Shown piece by piece: positions 16,805 through 24,988 of a DNA stretch of 64,000 nucleotides. The number at the start of each line of letters is the position of its first letter. The first letter of the stretch is position 1. The notes under the pieces are model-generated. The model made no database searches and was not told the origin of the DNA. It worked only from the letters and a program-made list of their open reading frames with translations. This stretch comes from an uncultured Prevotellaceae bacterium (GTDB taxonomy: Bacteria > Bacteroidota > Bacteroidia > Bacteroidales > Bacteroidaceae). The position numbers were made by a program, and so were the translations under genes. The stretch is from positions 21,111-85,110 of the forward strand of contig CACYQO010000033.1 of NCBI GenBank assembly GCA_902776545.1, in the 5' to 3' direction.

Positions 16805-19756
16805 CTATTTCTTCTTCAAGATCTTCTTGCCATTGACGATGTAGATACCATCTGGCAGACCATCGAGTGAAGTCACCTGATGAAGCACCTTGCGACCACT
16901 CAGGTCATAGACGTCGAACGGCTCTGCGGCAACCACATTCTCTTCGATGCCTGTCAACTCGTCATCATCACCCTCCATCGAACGTGAGCCTGAGGTTGAT
17001 GTGACAGTCACTGTGCAGGTGGCGCTCAGGCCTGTAGCTACAGAGGTGCATGTGATAGTGGCTGTACCAGCCTTGATACCTTTCACCTTTCCTTCTGCAG
17101 TCACCGTTGCTATCGACGTATTAGAACTCTTCCAGGTTACGCTCTTGTCGGCCAAGGTCGAAGGATAGACTGTAGCCTTCAGTGTCACCGTCTTATCCTT
17201 CTTGACAGTTACCTCCGTCTGGTCAAGAATCACACTGCCGACCGTCACCTCGCAGGTAGTACTCAGACCCGTAGCATTGGAGGTACAGGTGATGGTAGCA
17301 GTTCCAGTCCTCACGCCTTTCACCTTACCCTTGCTTGACACTGTAGCCACAGCTGTATTCGAACTCGTCCAGGTCACAGTCTTGTCTTCCAATGTAGAGG
17401 GATAGACAGTAGCCTTCAGTGTCACCGTCTCGCCTTTATTGACGGCTACCTCCGTCTGGTCGAGCTTCACGCTGCCGACCGTCACCTCGCAGGTGGCGCT
17501 CAGACCCGTAGCATTGGAGGTACAGGTGATGGTAGCAGTTCCAGTCCTGACACCTTTCACCTTGCCCTTGCTCGACACTGTAGCCACAGCTGTATTCGAG
17601 CTCGTCCAGGTCACAGTCTTGTCTTCCAACGTAGAGGGATAGGCCGTAGCCTTCAGTGTCACAGTCTTGCCCTTCTCAACAAAAGCCTCGGTCTGGTCGA
17701 GCTTGACGGAACCGACGGTCACTTTGCAGGTTGTACTCAGCCCCGTAGCATTGGAGGTACAGGTGATGGTAGCAGTTCCGGTCTTCACGCCCTTCACCTT
17801 GCCCTTGCTCGACACTGTAGCTATCTTCGTATCTGAGCTCGTCCAAGTTACGCTCTTATCCGTCAGCGTCGAGGGGTAGACAGTAGCCGTCAGCGTCTTG
17901 GTCTTGGCCTTCTCAACAACAATTTCCGTCTGGTCGAGCTTCACACTGCCGACGGTCACCTCGCAGGTGGCTTTTGCACCCGTTGAGTTGGAGGTACAGG
18001 TGATAGTAGCAGTGCCAGTCTTCACGCCCTTCACCTTGCCTGCGCTTGATACCGTAGCAATCTTCGTATCTGAACTCTCCCAAGTTACAGTCTTGTCTGC
18101 TAAGTCAGAAGGCGTGACCGTGGCCTTCAGTGTCAATGTCTTACCTTTCTCAATGGCAGCCTTGGTCTTACTGAGTATTACTTTGCCCTCACCCCCTGCC
18201 TTCTTGGTAAAGTAGCCTGTTGTCGGATTGGCATAAGTGACATCGGTCTTGTTTTCATCGTAGCTGATGGCACCCTTGAGGGATGTACAGTCCTTAAACA
18301 TATTTGCAGAAGAAGAACAACTCCAAGTGTCGTTGCAATAGATGGTGGTAAGATCGGAGCAGCCGTTAAACATATCAAACATATACTTAACATTCTTCGT
18401 ATCGAAGTTGCTCACGTCAAAGCTCGTCAGTTTGGAGCAGTTTTGGAACATACTGAACATATCAGTCACGTTCTCTGTATTGAAGTTACTCACATTAAGG
18501 GATGTCAAGCCTGAGCAGTTATAGAACATATACGTCATATCTGTTACGTTCTCCGTATTAAAATTGCTCACATCAAGACTTATCAGGCTAGAACATAAAG
18601 AGAACATACTGAACATATCAGTCACGTTCTCTGTATTGAAGTTACTCACATTAAGGGATGTCAAGCCTGAGCAGTTATAGAACATATACGTCATATTTGT
18701 TATGTTCTCCGTATTAAAATTGCTCACATCAAGATTTGTCAGACCAGAGCAGTCCCTGAACATATACCTCATGTCTGTCACATTAGCTGTATTGAAGATG
18801 CTTAAGTCAAGACTTGTCAGACCTGAGCATCCATCGAACATACAGTACATGTCTGTCACATTAGCTGTATTGAAGATGCTTAGGTTGAGACTCGTCAGAC
18901 TAGAGCAACCTTCGAACATATTGCTCATATCTGTCACGTTTTTTGTATTGAAGTTGCTCACATCAAGACTCGTCAGACTAGAGCAACCTTCGAACATGCA
19001 CGTCATATTTGTTACGTTCTCCGTATTGAAGTTGCTTAGGTTGAGACTCGTCAGGCTTGAGCAGTCCCAAAACATCCATCTCATACTGGTCACTTTAGCC
19101 GTATTGAAATTGCTCAGATTGAGACTCGTCAGGTCTGAACATTTATAGAACATACCCTGCATGTTTGTCACTTTAGCCGTATTGAAATTGCTTAAGTTAA
19201 GGCTCCTCAGGCTGGAGCATTCGTGGAACATAGAACCCATGTTAGTTACGTTCGCCGTATTGAAATTGCTCAGGTTGAGGCTCGTCAGGCTAGAGCAGTT
19301 AGAGAACATACTACTCATGTTTGTCACGTTCTCTGTATTGAAGTTGCTCAAGTCCAGACTTGTTAATCGAGAGCATCCTTCGAACATACAATTCATATCA
19401 GTTACGTTAACAGTATTGAAATTTTCAAAGCCATTTATGGTTGTTAAATTTCGATAATAAGAGAACCAAGAGGCTGTGTTAGTAAGGCCAGTATAGTTGG
19501 CAAAGGTATGGTCGAACGTCATCGTTGTGAGATTTCTTTCTTCATCCGAATCAAGCGACGTACTCATCATTCCATCATAAAAATGGCAGCGGACATCTTC
19601 CTTTTCCTGTTTTTCTCTGTATTCCATTTTACTATCATAGTAGAATGTTAGTGTTGTTTTGTCTTTGCTCAGGATGGCGTAGGCTTTTAGTTCCTGGGCA
19701 TACGTGCTCTGCACCACTCCGAGGAGCAGGAGCATAAAAGTAAATAGTTTCTTCAT
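16805..19756 (-). CDS. DUF285-repeat (BspA-like) surface protein with five BIG2 domains
   Basis: 983 residues from the ATG at 19754-19756, chosen because MKKLFTFMLLLLGVVQSTYAQ is a clear signal peptide; an in-frame start 39 bp upstream adds a non-signal extension. Fourteen 26-residue repeats follow (FNTxNVTxMxxMFxxCSxLTSLxLSN), the lipoprotein-15/DUF285 type found in surface proteins of Mycoplasma, Listeria and Prevotella. Five BIG2 domains follow, the same set and order as in the 1-2397 gene. The tail has VYDLSGRKV and PDGIYIVNGKKILKKK. Probably a type IX-exported adhesin (inferred). It is preceded by an unusually long structured leader of about 400 nt. Confidence 0.92.
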   Translation of the reverse strand: MKKLFTFMLLLLGVVQSTYAQELKAYAILSKDKTTLTFYYDSKMEYREKQEKEDVRCHFYDGMMSTSLDSDEERNLTTMTFDHTFANYTGLTNTASWFSYYRNLTTINGFENFNTVNVTDMNCMFEGCSRLTSLDLSNFNTENVTNMSSMFSNCSSLTSLNLSNFNTANVTNMGSMFHECSSLRSLNLSNFNTAKVTNMQGMFYKCSDLTSLNLSNFNTAKVTSMRWMFWDCSSLTSLNLSNFNTENVTNMTCMFEGCSSLTSLDVSNFNTKNVTDMSNMFEGCSSLTSLNLSIFNTANVTDMYCMFDGCSGLTSLDLSIFNTANVTDMRYMFRDCSGLTNLDVSNFNTENITNMTYMFYNCSGLTSLNVSNFNTENVTDMFSMFSLCSSLISLDVSNFNTENVTDMTYMFYNCSGLTSLNVSNFNTENVTDMFSMFQNCSKLTSFDVSNFDTKNVKYMFDMFNGCSDLTTIYCNDTWSCSSSANMFKDCTSLKGAISYDENKTDVTYANPTTGYFTKKAGGEGKVILSKTKAAIEKGKTLTLKATVTPSDLADKTVTWESSDTKIATVSSAGKVKGVKTGTATITCTSNSTGAKATCEVTVGSVKLDQTEIVVEKAKTKTLTATVYPSTLTDKSVTWTSSDTKIATVSSKGKVKGVKTGTATITCTSNATGLSTTCKVTVGSVKLDQTEAFVEKGKTVTLKATAYPSTLEDKTVTWTSSNTAVATVSSKGKVKGVRTGTATITCTSNATGLSATCEVTVGSVKLDQTEVAVNKGETVTLKATVYPSTLEDKTVTWTSSNTAVATVSSKGKVKGVRTGTATITCTSNATGLSTTCEVTVGSVILDQTEVTVKKDKTVTLKATVYPSTLADKSVTWKSSNTSIATVTAEGKVKGIKAGTATITCTSVATGLSATCTVTVTSTSGSRSMEGDDDELTGIEENVVAAEPFDVYDLSGRKVLHQVTSLDGLPDGIYIVNGKKILKKK

Positions 19757-20153
19757 TGTTTTTGTTTGTTTTTGAGAATAAGAAAAGGCGTGCAACCATC
19801 CGATGCTTATTCTCCTTATTGGTTACCGGCAAGTGACCACGACATAAACAAGCAAGAACAGCTCACGCCCCCAATCGGGCGTGAACCTTCTGAACTGCTT
19901 GCTCTCATGTCTGAATATTTTGCCGGTATTCATAAGGAGAGAGACAAGAGCAGAAAGCTCATGTATCTAATAAAGTACGAACGGGAGCGCGACGCACATT
20001 CCTTACCCTGATGTTAGTAATAAAAATGTATCTGTCTCTTTCCCTTTGGGGAGGGCGGCTGTTGTGTCGCGTTTCAACTCCCCGATGCCTTGTGTACTGT
20101 CTGGTTCTTGTTTGTCCTTGTTTTGTTGTTAAACCTAATATTTATAATAATCA
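19757..20153 (-). ncRNA. Long structured 5' leader of the DUF285/BIG2 gene (candidate cis-RNA)
   Basis: The region between the predicted start point (near 20153) and the ATG holds nested complementary segments. TCTCCTTAT (19811-19819) pairs with ATAAGGAGA (19932-19940). ACCGGCAA (19825-19832) pairs with TTGCCGGT (19920-19927). CAAGCA (19849-19854) pairs with TGCTTG (19896-19901). CACGCCC (19864-19870) pairs with GGGCGTG (19877-19883). Together they make one long hairpin with internal loops. Upstream, AGAGACA (19940-19946) pairs with TGTCTCT (20033-20039), and GGGGAG (20048-20053) with CTCCCC (20078-20083). An 81-codon frame on the plus strand runs through it. Whether this is a regulatory RNA, a MITE or a small gene is unresolved. 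Confidence 0.45.
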
Positions 20154-20159
20154 ATGGCG

Positions 20160-20191
20160 CAAAGATACGAACAATTTCTGAATCTTGCAAG
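20160..20191 (-). promoter_or_regulatory. Promoter for the DUF285/BIG2 gene
   Basis: Minus-strand CTTG (-33, 20188-20191), 20-bp spacer, TATCTTTG (-7, 20160-20167). Good Bacteroidales consensus, implying a leader of about 400 nt. Confidence 0.6.
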
Positions 20192-20227
20192 TTTTTCGCT
20201 AATTATTTATCGCCGTGATGTGTATTA

Positions 20228-20364
20228 GAGCCAATTTGGGAGTTGGCTCGAGCCAGAAGGGGTTTTAGCTCGAGCTAAATGGGGTTTTGGCTCGAGCCAA
20301 ATGATGTCAAAAGACGTGCCCTCAAAAACCGTGAGTTAACTCAAAACATCCATCGAGTTAACTC
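20228..20364. repeat. Palindrome array with exact 22-bp spacing
   Basis: Palindromes centred at 20249.5 (TGGCTCGAGCCA), 20271.5 (TTTAGCTCGAGCTAAA), 20293.5 (TTTGGCTCGAGCCAAA), 20337.5 (TGAGTTAACTCA) and 20359.5 (GAGTTAACTC). The missing position 20315.5 has only a 4-bp ACGT core. A half-site GAGCCAA at 20228 is in register with the first. The last palindrome supplies the TGA stop of the BIG2 gene. Not a CRISPR: the units are palindromes of changing sequence with very short spacers. Confidence 0.85.
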
Positions 20365-22576
20365 AAACGACAAATCCATCAGGCAGGCCATCGAGTGAAG
20401 TCACCTGATGACGCACCTTGCGGCCACTCAGGTCATAGACATCGAACGGCTCTACGGCAACCACATTCTCTTCGATGCCCGTCAACTCGTCATCATCTCC
20501 GATCATTGAACGTGCTTCCGAGGTTGATAATACCGTCACTTTGCAAGTGCCTTTCAGACCTGTAGCAACTGAGGTGCAGGTAATGGTAGCAGAACCAGCC
20601 TTGACACCTTTCACTTTGCCCTTGCTTGTCACCGTAGCGACCTTCGTGTCAGAACTCTCCCATATCACGCTCTTGTCTGTCAAGGTTGTGGGATAGACTG
20701 TAGCACTCAATGTTACCGTGCTACCCTTCTGAATGGCGAACTCAGACATGCTGATAACCACATTACCAACAGTCACTTGGCAGGTGGCCTTCGCACCAGT
20801 TGCAACAGAAGTACAGGTGATGGTGGCCGTACCATACTTCACTCCCTTCACCTTGCCAGCACTCGTCACTGTGGCAATCTTCGTATCAGAGCTCTCCCAA
20901 GTCACGCTCTTGTCATCCAGTGTCTCCGGCGTGACTGTGGCTTTCAGTGTCAATGTTTTGCCCTTCTGAACATAAGTTTCCGTCTTGTTGAGAGTTACAA
21001 AGCCCTTTACAATAGTCACTGTGCAGGTGGCCTTTAGCCCCGTTGCATTAGAGGTACACGTAATGGTAGCCGTACCAGCCTTTACGCCTTTCACCTTGCC
21101 AGCACTCGTCACAGTTGCAATCTTCGTGTTCGAGCTCTTCCAAGTCACACTCTTATCTGTCAATGACGATGGATAGACGGTAGCGGTCAGCGTCGTTGTC
21201 TTGCCCTTCAGAATGGTAGCCTCCGTCTTGTCAAGTTTGACTGAACCGACAGTCACTTTACAGGTTGCCTTCGCCCCTGTCGAATTGGAGGTACAGGTGA
21301 TAGTAACCGTGCCTGTTTTTACGCCCTTCACCTTACCTGCGCTTGTCACTGTGGCCACCTTTGTGTTCGAGCTCTTCCAGGTCACGCTCTTGTCTGGCAA
21401 GTTTGAGGGGGTGACCGTGGCCTTCAGCGTCAGTGTCTTGCCCTTCTCAATGATAGCCTTGGTCTTGCTGAGTTTTACCTTTGCAGACACAGTCACTAAA
21501 CATGTTGCACTCTTGCCGTTGGTGGTCTTTACAGTGATATTCGCAATACCTGCACTCTTCGCTGTTACGACACCGTACTGAGACACGGCTGCAACACCAC
21601 TGTTGTCAGACGACCAGGTATATGAGGTCTTGGCATCGGACGGAGTAACCGTAGGAGTCAGGGTATAGCTGTCACCGACATCAAGAGACAGACTGGACTT
21701 AATGCTGACACTGGTAACCTCCTTTGCAGATACAGTCACTGAACAAGTTGCACTCTTGCCGTTATCTGTCTTCACCGTGATATTGGCTTTACCAGTACTC
21801 TTAGCTGTAACCATGCCTGAACTGGATACTGTGGCTACACTCGTATCACTTGAGGTCCAAGTCAGAGTATATCGTGAATTCGTCGGATAAACAGTAGGAC
21901 TAAGCGTATAAGTGTCACCCACACTCATTGAATGAGAGGATTTTATGCTTATACTTGACGGTGTTGGCTTATAAACAGAAACACGCGACATTGCATAAAC
22001 GCCATTGTCTGCCTTAACTTTAAGATCTGCATAACCGACAGACTTGCCGGTAATCATACCATTATTATATATGGTGGCAATAGATGCATCACTGATAGAC
22101 CAAGTCAATGTGTACTCTGCATTCGAAGGAGTTACCGTTGGAACTATATCCTGCGTTTCTCCAACTTCCAATGAAATGTATGATGGTAATGTAATCTTAG
22201 TGGGTTTGACTATTGTCTCGCCTTCAACAGTTATCTTGAAGTCATACGCTCCACCATTTTGATATATGTAACCGCCATTGTTAATATAATAATAATAGTC
22301 ACAACGGACAAAAACGGGTGTAGATGTTGCTTTCAAAGCCTTTACCCTAACAGAATAATTGGTGTGAGAGACAACCTCTACCACATTATAACTGGCAGAG
22401 TAGAAATTCACAGATTTCAAGGACTTAGATATGATGTAACTTGGCAAGTACAGTGTCTTTGTCTCACCAACTTGCATCGTTACATTCTCTGACCCCCAGT
22501 CGGTAGCAAAAGCAGGACTGGCTACCAACGTCATCATCATCGTGATGATCCATGCGATTGCAGTAATCTTTTTCAT
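20363..22576 (-). CDS. Secreted protein of seven BIG2/Ig-like domains with truncated sorting tail
   Basis: 737 residues. Signal peptide about 1-25 (ending SPAFA). A unique N-terminal domain with a Tyr-rich stretch (CDYYYYINNGGYIYQNGG) follows. Three divergent Ig-like domains start with SYISLEVGE, SSHSMSVGD and SSLSLDVGD. Four standard BIG2 domains then closely match those of the C10 protease gene. The tail is VYDLSGRKV, then GLPDGFVV and stop. The last 14 or so residues of the sibling tail (IYIVNGKKILKKK) are replaced by FVV. The break coincides with the 22-bp palindrome array, which provides the stop codon. If the tail is a type IX signal, export is probably impaired. Confidence 0.9.
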   Translation of the reverse strand: MKKITAIAWIITMMMTLVASPAFATDWGSENVTMQVGETKTLYLPSYIISKSLKSVNFYSASYNVVEVVSHTNYSVRVKALKATSTPVFVRCDYYYYINNGGYIYQNGGAYDFKITVEGETIVKPTKITLPSYISLEVGETQDIVPTVTPSNAEYTLTWSISDASIATIYNNGMITGKSVGYADLKVKADNGVYAMSRVSVYKPTPSSISIKSSHSMSVGDTYTLSPTVYPTNSRYTLTWTSSDTSVATVSSSGMVTAKSTGKANITVKTDNGKSATCSVTVSAKEVTSVSIKSSLSLDVGDSYTLTPTVTPSDAKTSYTWSSDNSGVAAVSQYGVVTAKSAGIANITVKTTNGKSATCLVTVSAKVKLSKTKAIIEKGKTLTLKATVTPSNLPDKSVTWKSSNTKVATVTSAGKVKGVKTGTVTITCTSNSTGAKATCKVTVGSVKLDKTEATILKGKTTTLTATVYPSSLTDKSVTWKSSNTKIATVTSAGKVKGVKAGTATITCTSNATGLKATCTVTIVKGFVTLNKTETYVQKGKTLTLKATVTPETLDDKSVTWESSDTKIATVTSAGKVKGVKYGTATITCTSVATGAKATCQVTVGNVVISMSEFAIQKGSTVTLSATVYPTTLTDKSVIWESSDTKVATVTSKGKVKGVKAGSATITCTSVATGLKGTCKVTVLSTSEARSMIGDDDELTGIEENVVAVEPFDVYDLSGRKVRHQVTSLDGLPDGFVV

Positions 22577-22624
22577 ATCGGTTAGTATTTGAATGAAATA
22601 TTTGTCTATTTATGTACAGGGACA

Positions 22625-22651
22625 GGAACGTTGTGTACAAGTGGACGTTCC
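22625..22651. other. Hairpin in the leader of the BIG2 gene
   Basis: GGAACGT (22625-22631) and ACGTTCC (22645-22651) form a 7-bp stem with a 13-nt loop within a leader of about 155 nt. No T-run follows in either direction, so a post-transcriptional role is as likely as termination. Confidence 0.4.
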
Positions 22652-22738
22652 AGTCTTTTGTCTTTATTTTGTCTTAGCTATGTCACCATAAGCGATTTGT
22701 TTTTAGGGTTTACATACTTTTATTATTCAATCACGGTG

Positions 22739-22770
22739 CGAATGTAAAAAGAAAATCTGAAACTTACAAG
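22739..22770 (-). promoter_or_regulatory. Probable promoter for the seven-BIG2 gene
   Basis: Minus-strand CTTG (22767-22770), 20-bp spacer, TACATTCG (22739-22746), one mismatch from TAnnTTTG. The position fits a leader of about 155 nt. Confidence 0.45.
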
Positions 22771-22819
22771 CTTTTGGGCAAAAAATGAGTTTTAGTATCT
22801 TACCGCCTGAACTGGAATA

Positions 22820-24769
22820 TTACTGCACACGGAGGCACATCATTGTGAGATCATCGTTGGGTTCGGCGCCGTTGCGGTGCTGAGCCACTTCGGCCTCAAG
22901 GGCCTCAACCACTTGGCGGGCGGTGTCGAACTGGGTATCACGGAGGATGTCCAACAGCCGTTTGTCGCCAAACTGCTCCTGCTCCGGATTCTCGGCCTCG
23001 TTCAGGCCGTCGGTGTAGATGAAGAGGGCACGACCCTTCACGCTATCCATCTCCTCGCCCTGAAACTCATAGTTGGGCCACAGACCGATGGGCACGTTGG
23101 GGATCATCTTGAGGAAGTCGCCCTGGTGCTTGCCGCCGCCGATGACGGGCGGATTATGGCCGGCATTGCAGAAAGCGAGGTGGCCCGTCTGCATGTCGAG
23201 CATACCGATGAACATCGTGACAAACATGCCGTTGACGTTGTCCTCGCCCGACAGTTCGCTGTTCATGCGGTTGCAGATGGCGGCAGGCTCCAAACCCTGA
23301 TGGGCCATCGTGCTGAAAAGTCTGGTGACCTGCGCCATGAAGAGCGAGGCAGGCACACCTTTGCCAGAGACGTCACCCACGGCGAAGTATAGCTTCGTGC
23401 CGTTGATGATGCAGCCGTAGAGGTCGCCACCCACTTCCCTGGCAGGCGTCATCGAGGCGTAAATATCGAGACCTTCATGTTCGGGGAACGTGCTGGGCAC
23501 CATCGACATCTGAATGTCGCGGGCGATATTCAGCTCGCCCTCAATGCGCTCCTGTTCAGCCTTCATCTTTGCCATACGCTTGGCCGAACGGTAGCGCTGG
23601 AAGATAAAGAGTGTGACGCCAACCGCCACCAGCAATATAAAGGTCAGTACCAGATACAGCTGCCTGCGCTCTGCCTGCATCTTCTCGCGTTCGCCCTGCA
23701 TCTTCACTTCGTCCACTTCGAAGCGTTTGCTTAGCTCGTTCAGTTGGTCGGTTGTCTGCTGATTCCTGATAGAGTCTGTACCTTTATTCCATTTTAACAA
23801 GACATCGTAGGCCTCGTTCCACCTGCCCATGTTGGCCAATAGCTGATGACGTAGTTCTAATGCATTCAGATAGCCGGTGAAGCTCACTTTTGATGCCCCG
23901 TTGAGTTGTTCGTCACTCAATTTCAGGGCTTCCTCATAATGCTTTTGGGCCCGGGCCAACATGATACGTTTGTCTACCACTTCGTTGCGGGCTACATCTG
24001 TCCATCCCATCATCTCATTATAGTAGGCTATGGAGTCAATCGCCAGGGCTGCCTCACGGTATGCCTTCGTGATATAATAGTAACTGTAGCACGAACGCTG
24101 GTACATATAAAGAAATGACAGCAGATTTCTCTTGGTAATCTTGACCGTATCTGTATGATGTCTGACCAATGAGTCGAGCGTGTGCCTCCATTCTTTCAGC
24201 GTCAGCTCCATCGTCGGATGATCGTCCAATTGCCTTAGTTGGCCCGTATATTGTGTATAGACCTTATTCAGAAAGCGAGGCTCATCCATGCCTTTCAATT
24301 TGTCAAGAACTTCACGGAGCAGACGGGCACATTCCTTCGGATTTCTCTGAGTACTGTAAACCAATGCCTTGATATAGTTGGCAGCCGCCAGCCCATAGTC
24401 ATCGTTCAGGCTCATGGCCTCCGTGTGCATCTGCTGGGCTTCCATCAAGGCGCTATCGGGCTGTCCCGTACAGACGTATTCATCGCCCAGTTTCATCCAT
24501 GTCTCGAAATACTGGTGCCAAAGCTGGTGTTCGCGGCATAAGTCCATATTGACACCGACCATCATAACGAGGGAGTCATGCTTGTTGTCGTTGTAATAGT
24601 CGTTCACAAGATCATGCAGTTTCTTTGCAGAGTCTCCCCAATTGATGTCGGCAGTCTTTTGGGCATTGTCCACTTTCGCGCCCTGCTGGCACGACATGGG
24701 GATGACGGCCAGCAGCAAGATAAGGGCTACGGCCAACAGGGACTGGCAATGAATAGGCTTATGTTTCAT
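22820..24769 (-). CDS. Membrane-bound SpoIIE-type PP2C serine phosphatase with TPR-like sensor region
   Basis: 649 residues. The start has a lipoprotein-like signal (LLLAVIPMSC). About 340 residues of helical repeats follow (DEYVCTGQPDSALMEAQQMH, AREVLDKL-type TPR spacing), then a membrane helix near 373-391 (YLVLTFILLVAVGVTLFIF) and a coiled linker. The C-terminal PP2C domain begins ARDIQMSMVPSTFPEHEGLDIYASMTPAREVGGDLYG. The metal site GDVSGKGVPASLFMA, then FCNAGHNPP and FIYTDGLNEAEN, give the active-site aspartates. The phosphatase should act in the cytoplasm on an anti-anti-sigma or similar partner; no such partner gene is nearby. It has its own consensus promoter. Confidence 0.9.
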   Translation of the reverse strand: MKHKPIHCQSLLAVALILLLAVIPMSCQQGAKVDNAQKTADINWGDSAKKLHDLVNDYYNDNKHDSLVMMVGVNMDLCREHQLWHQYFETWMKLGDEYVCTGQPDSALMEAQQMHTEAMSLNDDYGLAAANYIKALVYSTQRNPKECARLLREVLDKLKGMDEPRFLNKVYTQYTGQLRQLDDHPTMELTLKEWRHTLDSLVRHHTDTVKITKRNLLSFLYMYQRSCYSYYYITKAYREAALAIDSIAYYNEMMGWTDVARNEVVDKRIMLARAQKHYEEALKLSDEQLNGASKVSFTGYLNALELRHQLLANMGRWNEAYDVLLKWNKGTDSIRNQQTTDQLNELSKRFEVDEVKMQGEREKMQAERRQLYLVLTFILLVAVGVTLFIFQRYRSAKRMAKMKAEQERIEGELNIARDIQMSMVPSTFPEHEGLDIYASMTPAREVGGDLYGCIINGTKLYFAVGDVSGKGVPASLFMAQVTRLFSTMAHQGLEPAAICNRMNSELSGEDNVNGMFVTMFIGMLDMQTGHLAFCNAGHNPPVIGGGKHQGDFLKMIPNVPIGLWPNYEFQGEEMDSVKGRALFIYTDGLNEAENPEQEQFGDKRLLDILRDTQFDTARQVVEALEAEVAQHRNGAEPNDDLTMMCLRVQ

Positions 24770-24816
24770 ACATCATTATTTTGGTACAAATAGGCAGCAA
24801 TATTTGTTTTCGAGTG

Positions 24817-24848
24817 CAAATGTAAGAAGAATATCTGAATGTTCCAAA
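24817..24848 (-). promoter_or_regulatory. Promoter for the SpoIIE-type phosphatase
   Basis: Minus-strand TTTG (-33, 24845-24848), 20-bp spacer, TACATTTG (-7, 24817-24824). Full consensus, 48 bp upstream of the ATG. Confidence 0.75.
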
Positions 24849-24931
24849 TAATTGAGGAAGTTTTTCTGGTGGGAGGATGGTGGAGAGTTGGTGCAGAGTT
24901 GTGGCTCTCCCTCGCTCAGCCCGTTCTAAAA

Positions 24932-24960
24932 AAGAGCCACCGCGAGTTGCGGTGGCTCTT
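24932..24960 (-). terminator. Terminator after the xylanase gene
   Basis: AAGAGCCACCGC and GCGGTGGCTCTT form a 12-bp GC-rich stem with a short loop. On the minus strand the stem is followed by a TTTTT-type run (plus-strand AAAAA at 24928-24932). It lies about 30 bp past the xylanase stop. Confidence 0.8.
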
Positions 24961-24988
24961 AATTTGCAGTTCATTGTTGGCGGCGGGA

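Noticed and set aside
19766-20011. 81-codon plus-strand frame in the long leader
   Set aside because: The amino-acid composition is protein-like, but there is no promoter or ribosome site and it coincides with nested inverted repeats. Kept only as an alternative explanation of that region.
20228-20364. CRISPR array
   Set aside because: Units are palindromes with changing sequence and 6-12-bp gaps; no constant repeat, no 25-40-bp spacers and no cas genes.
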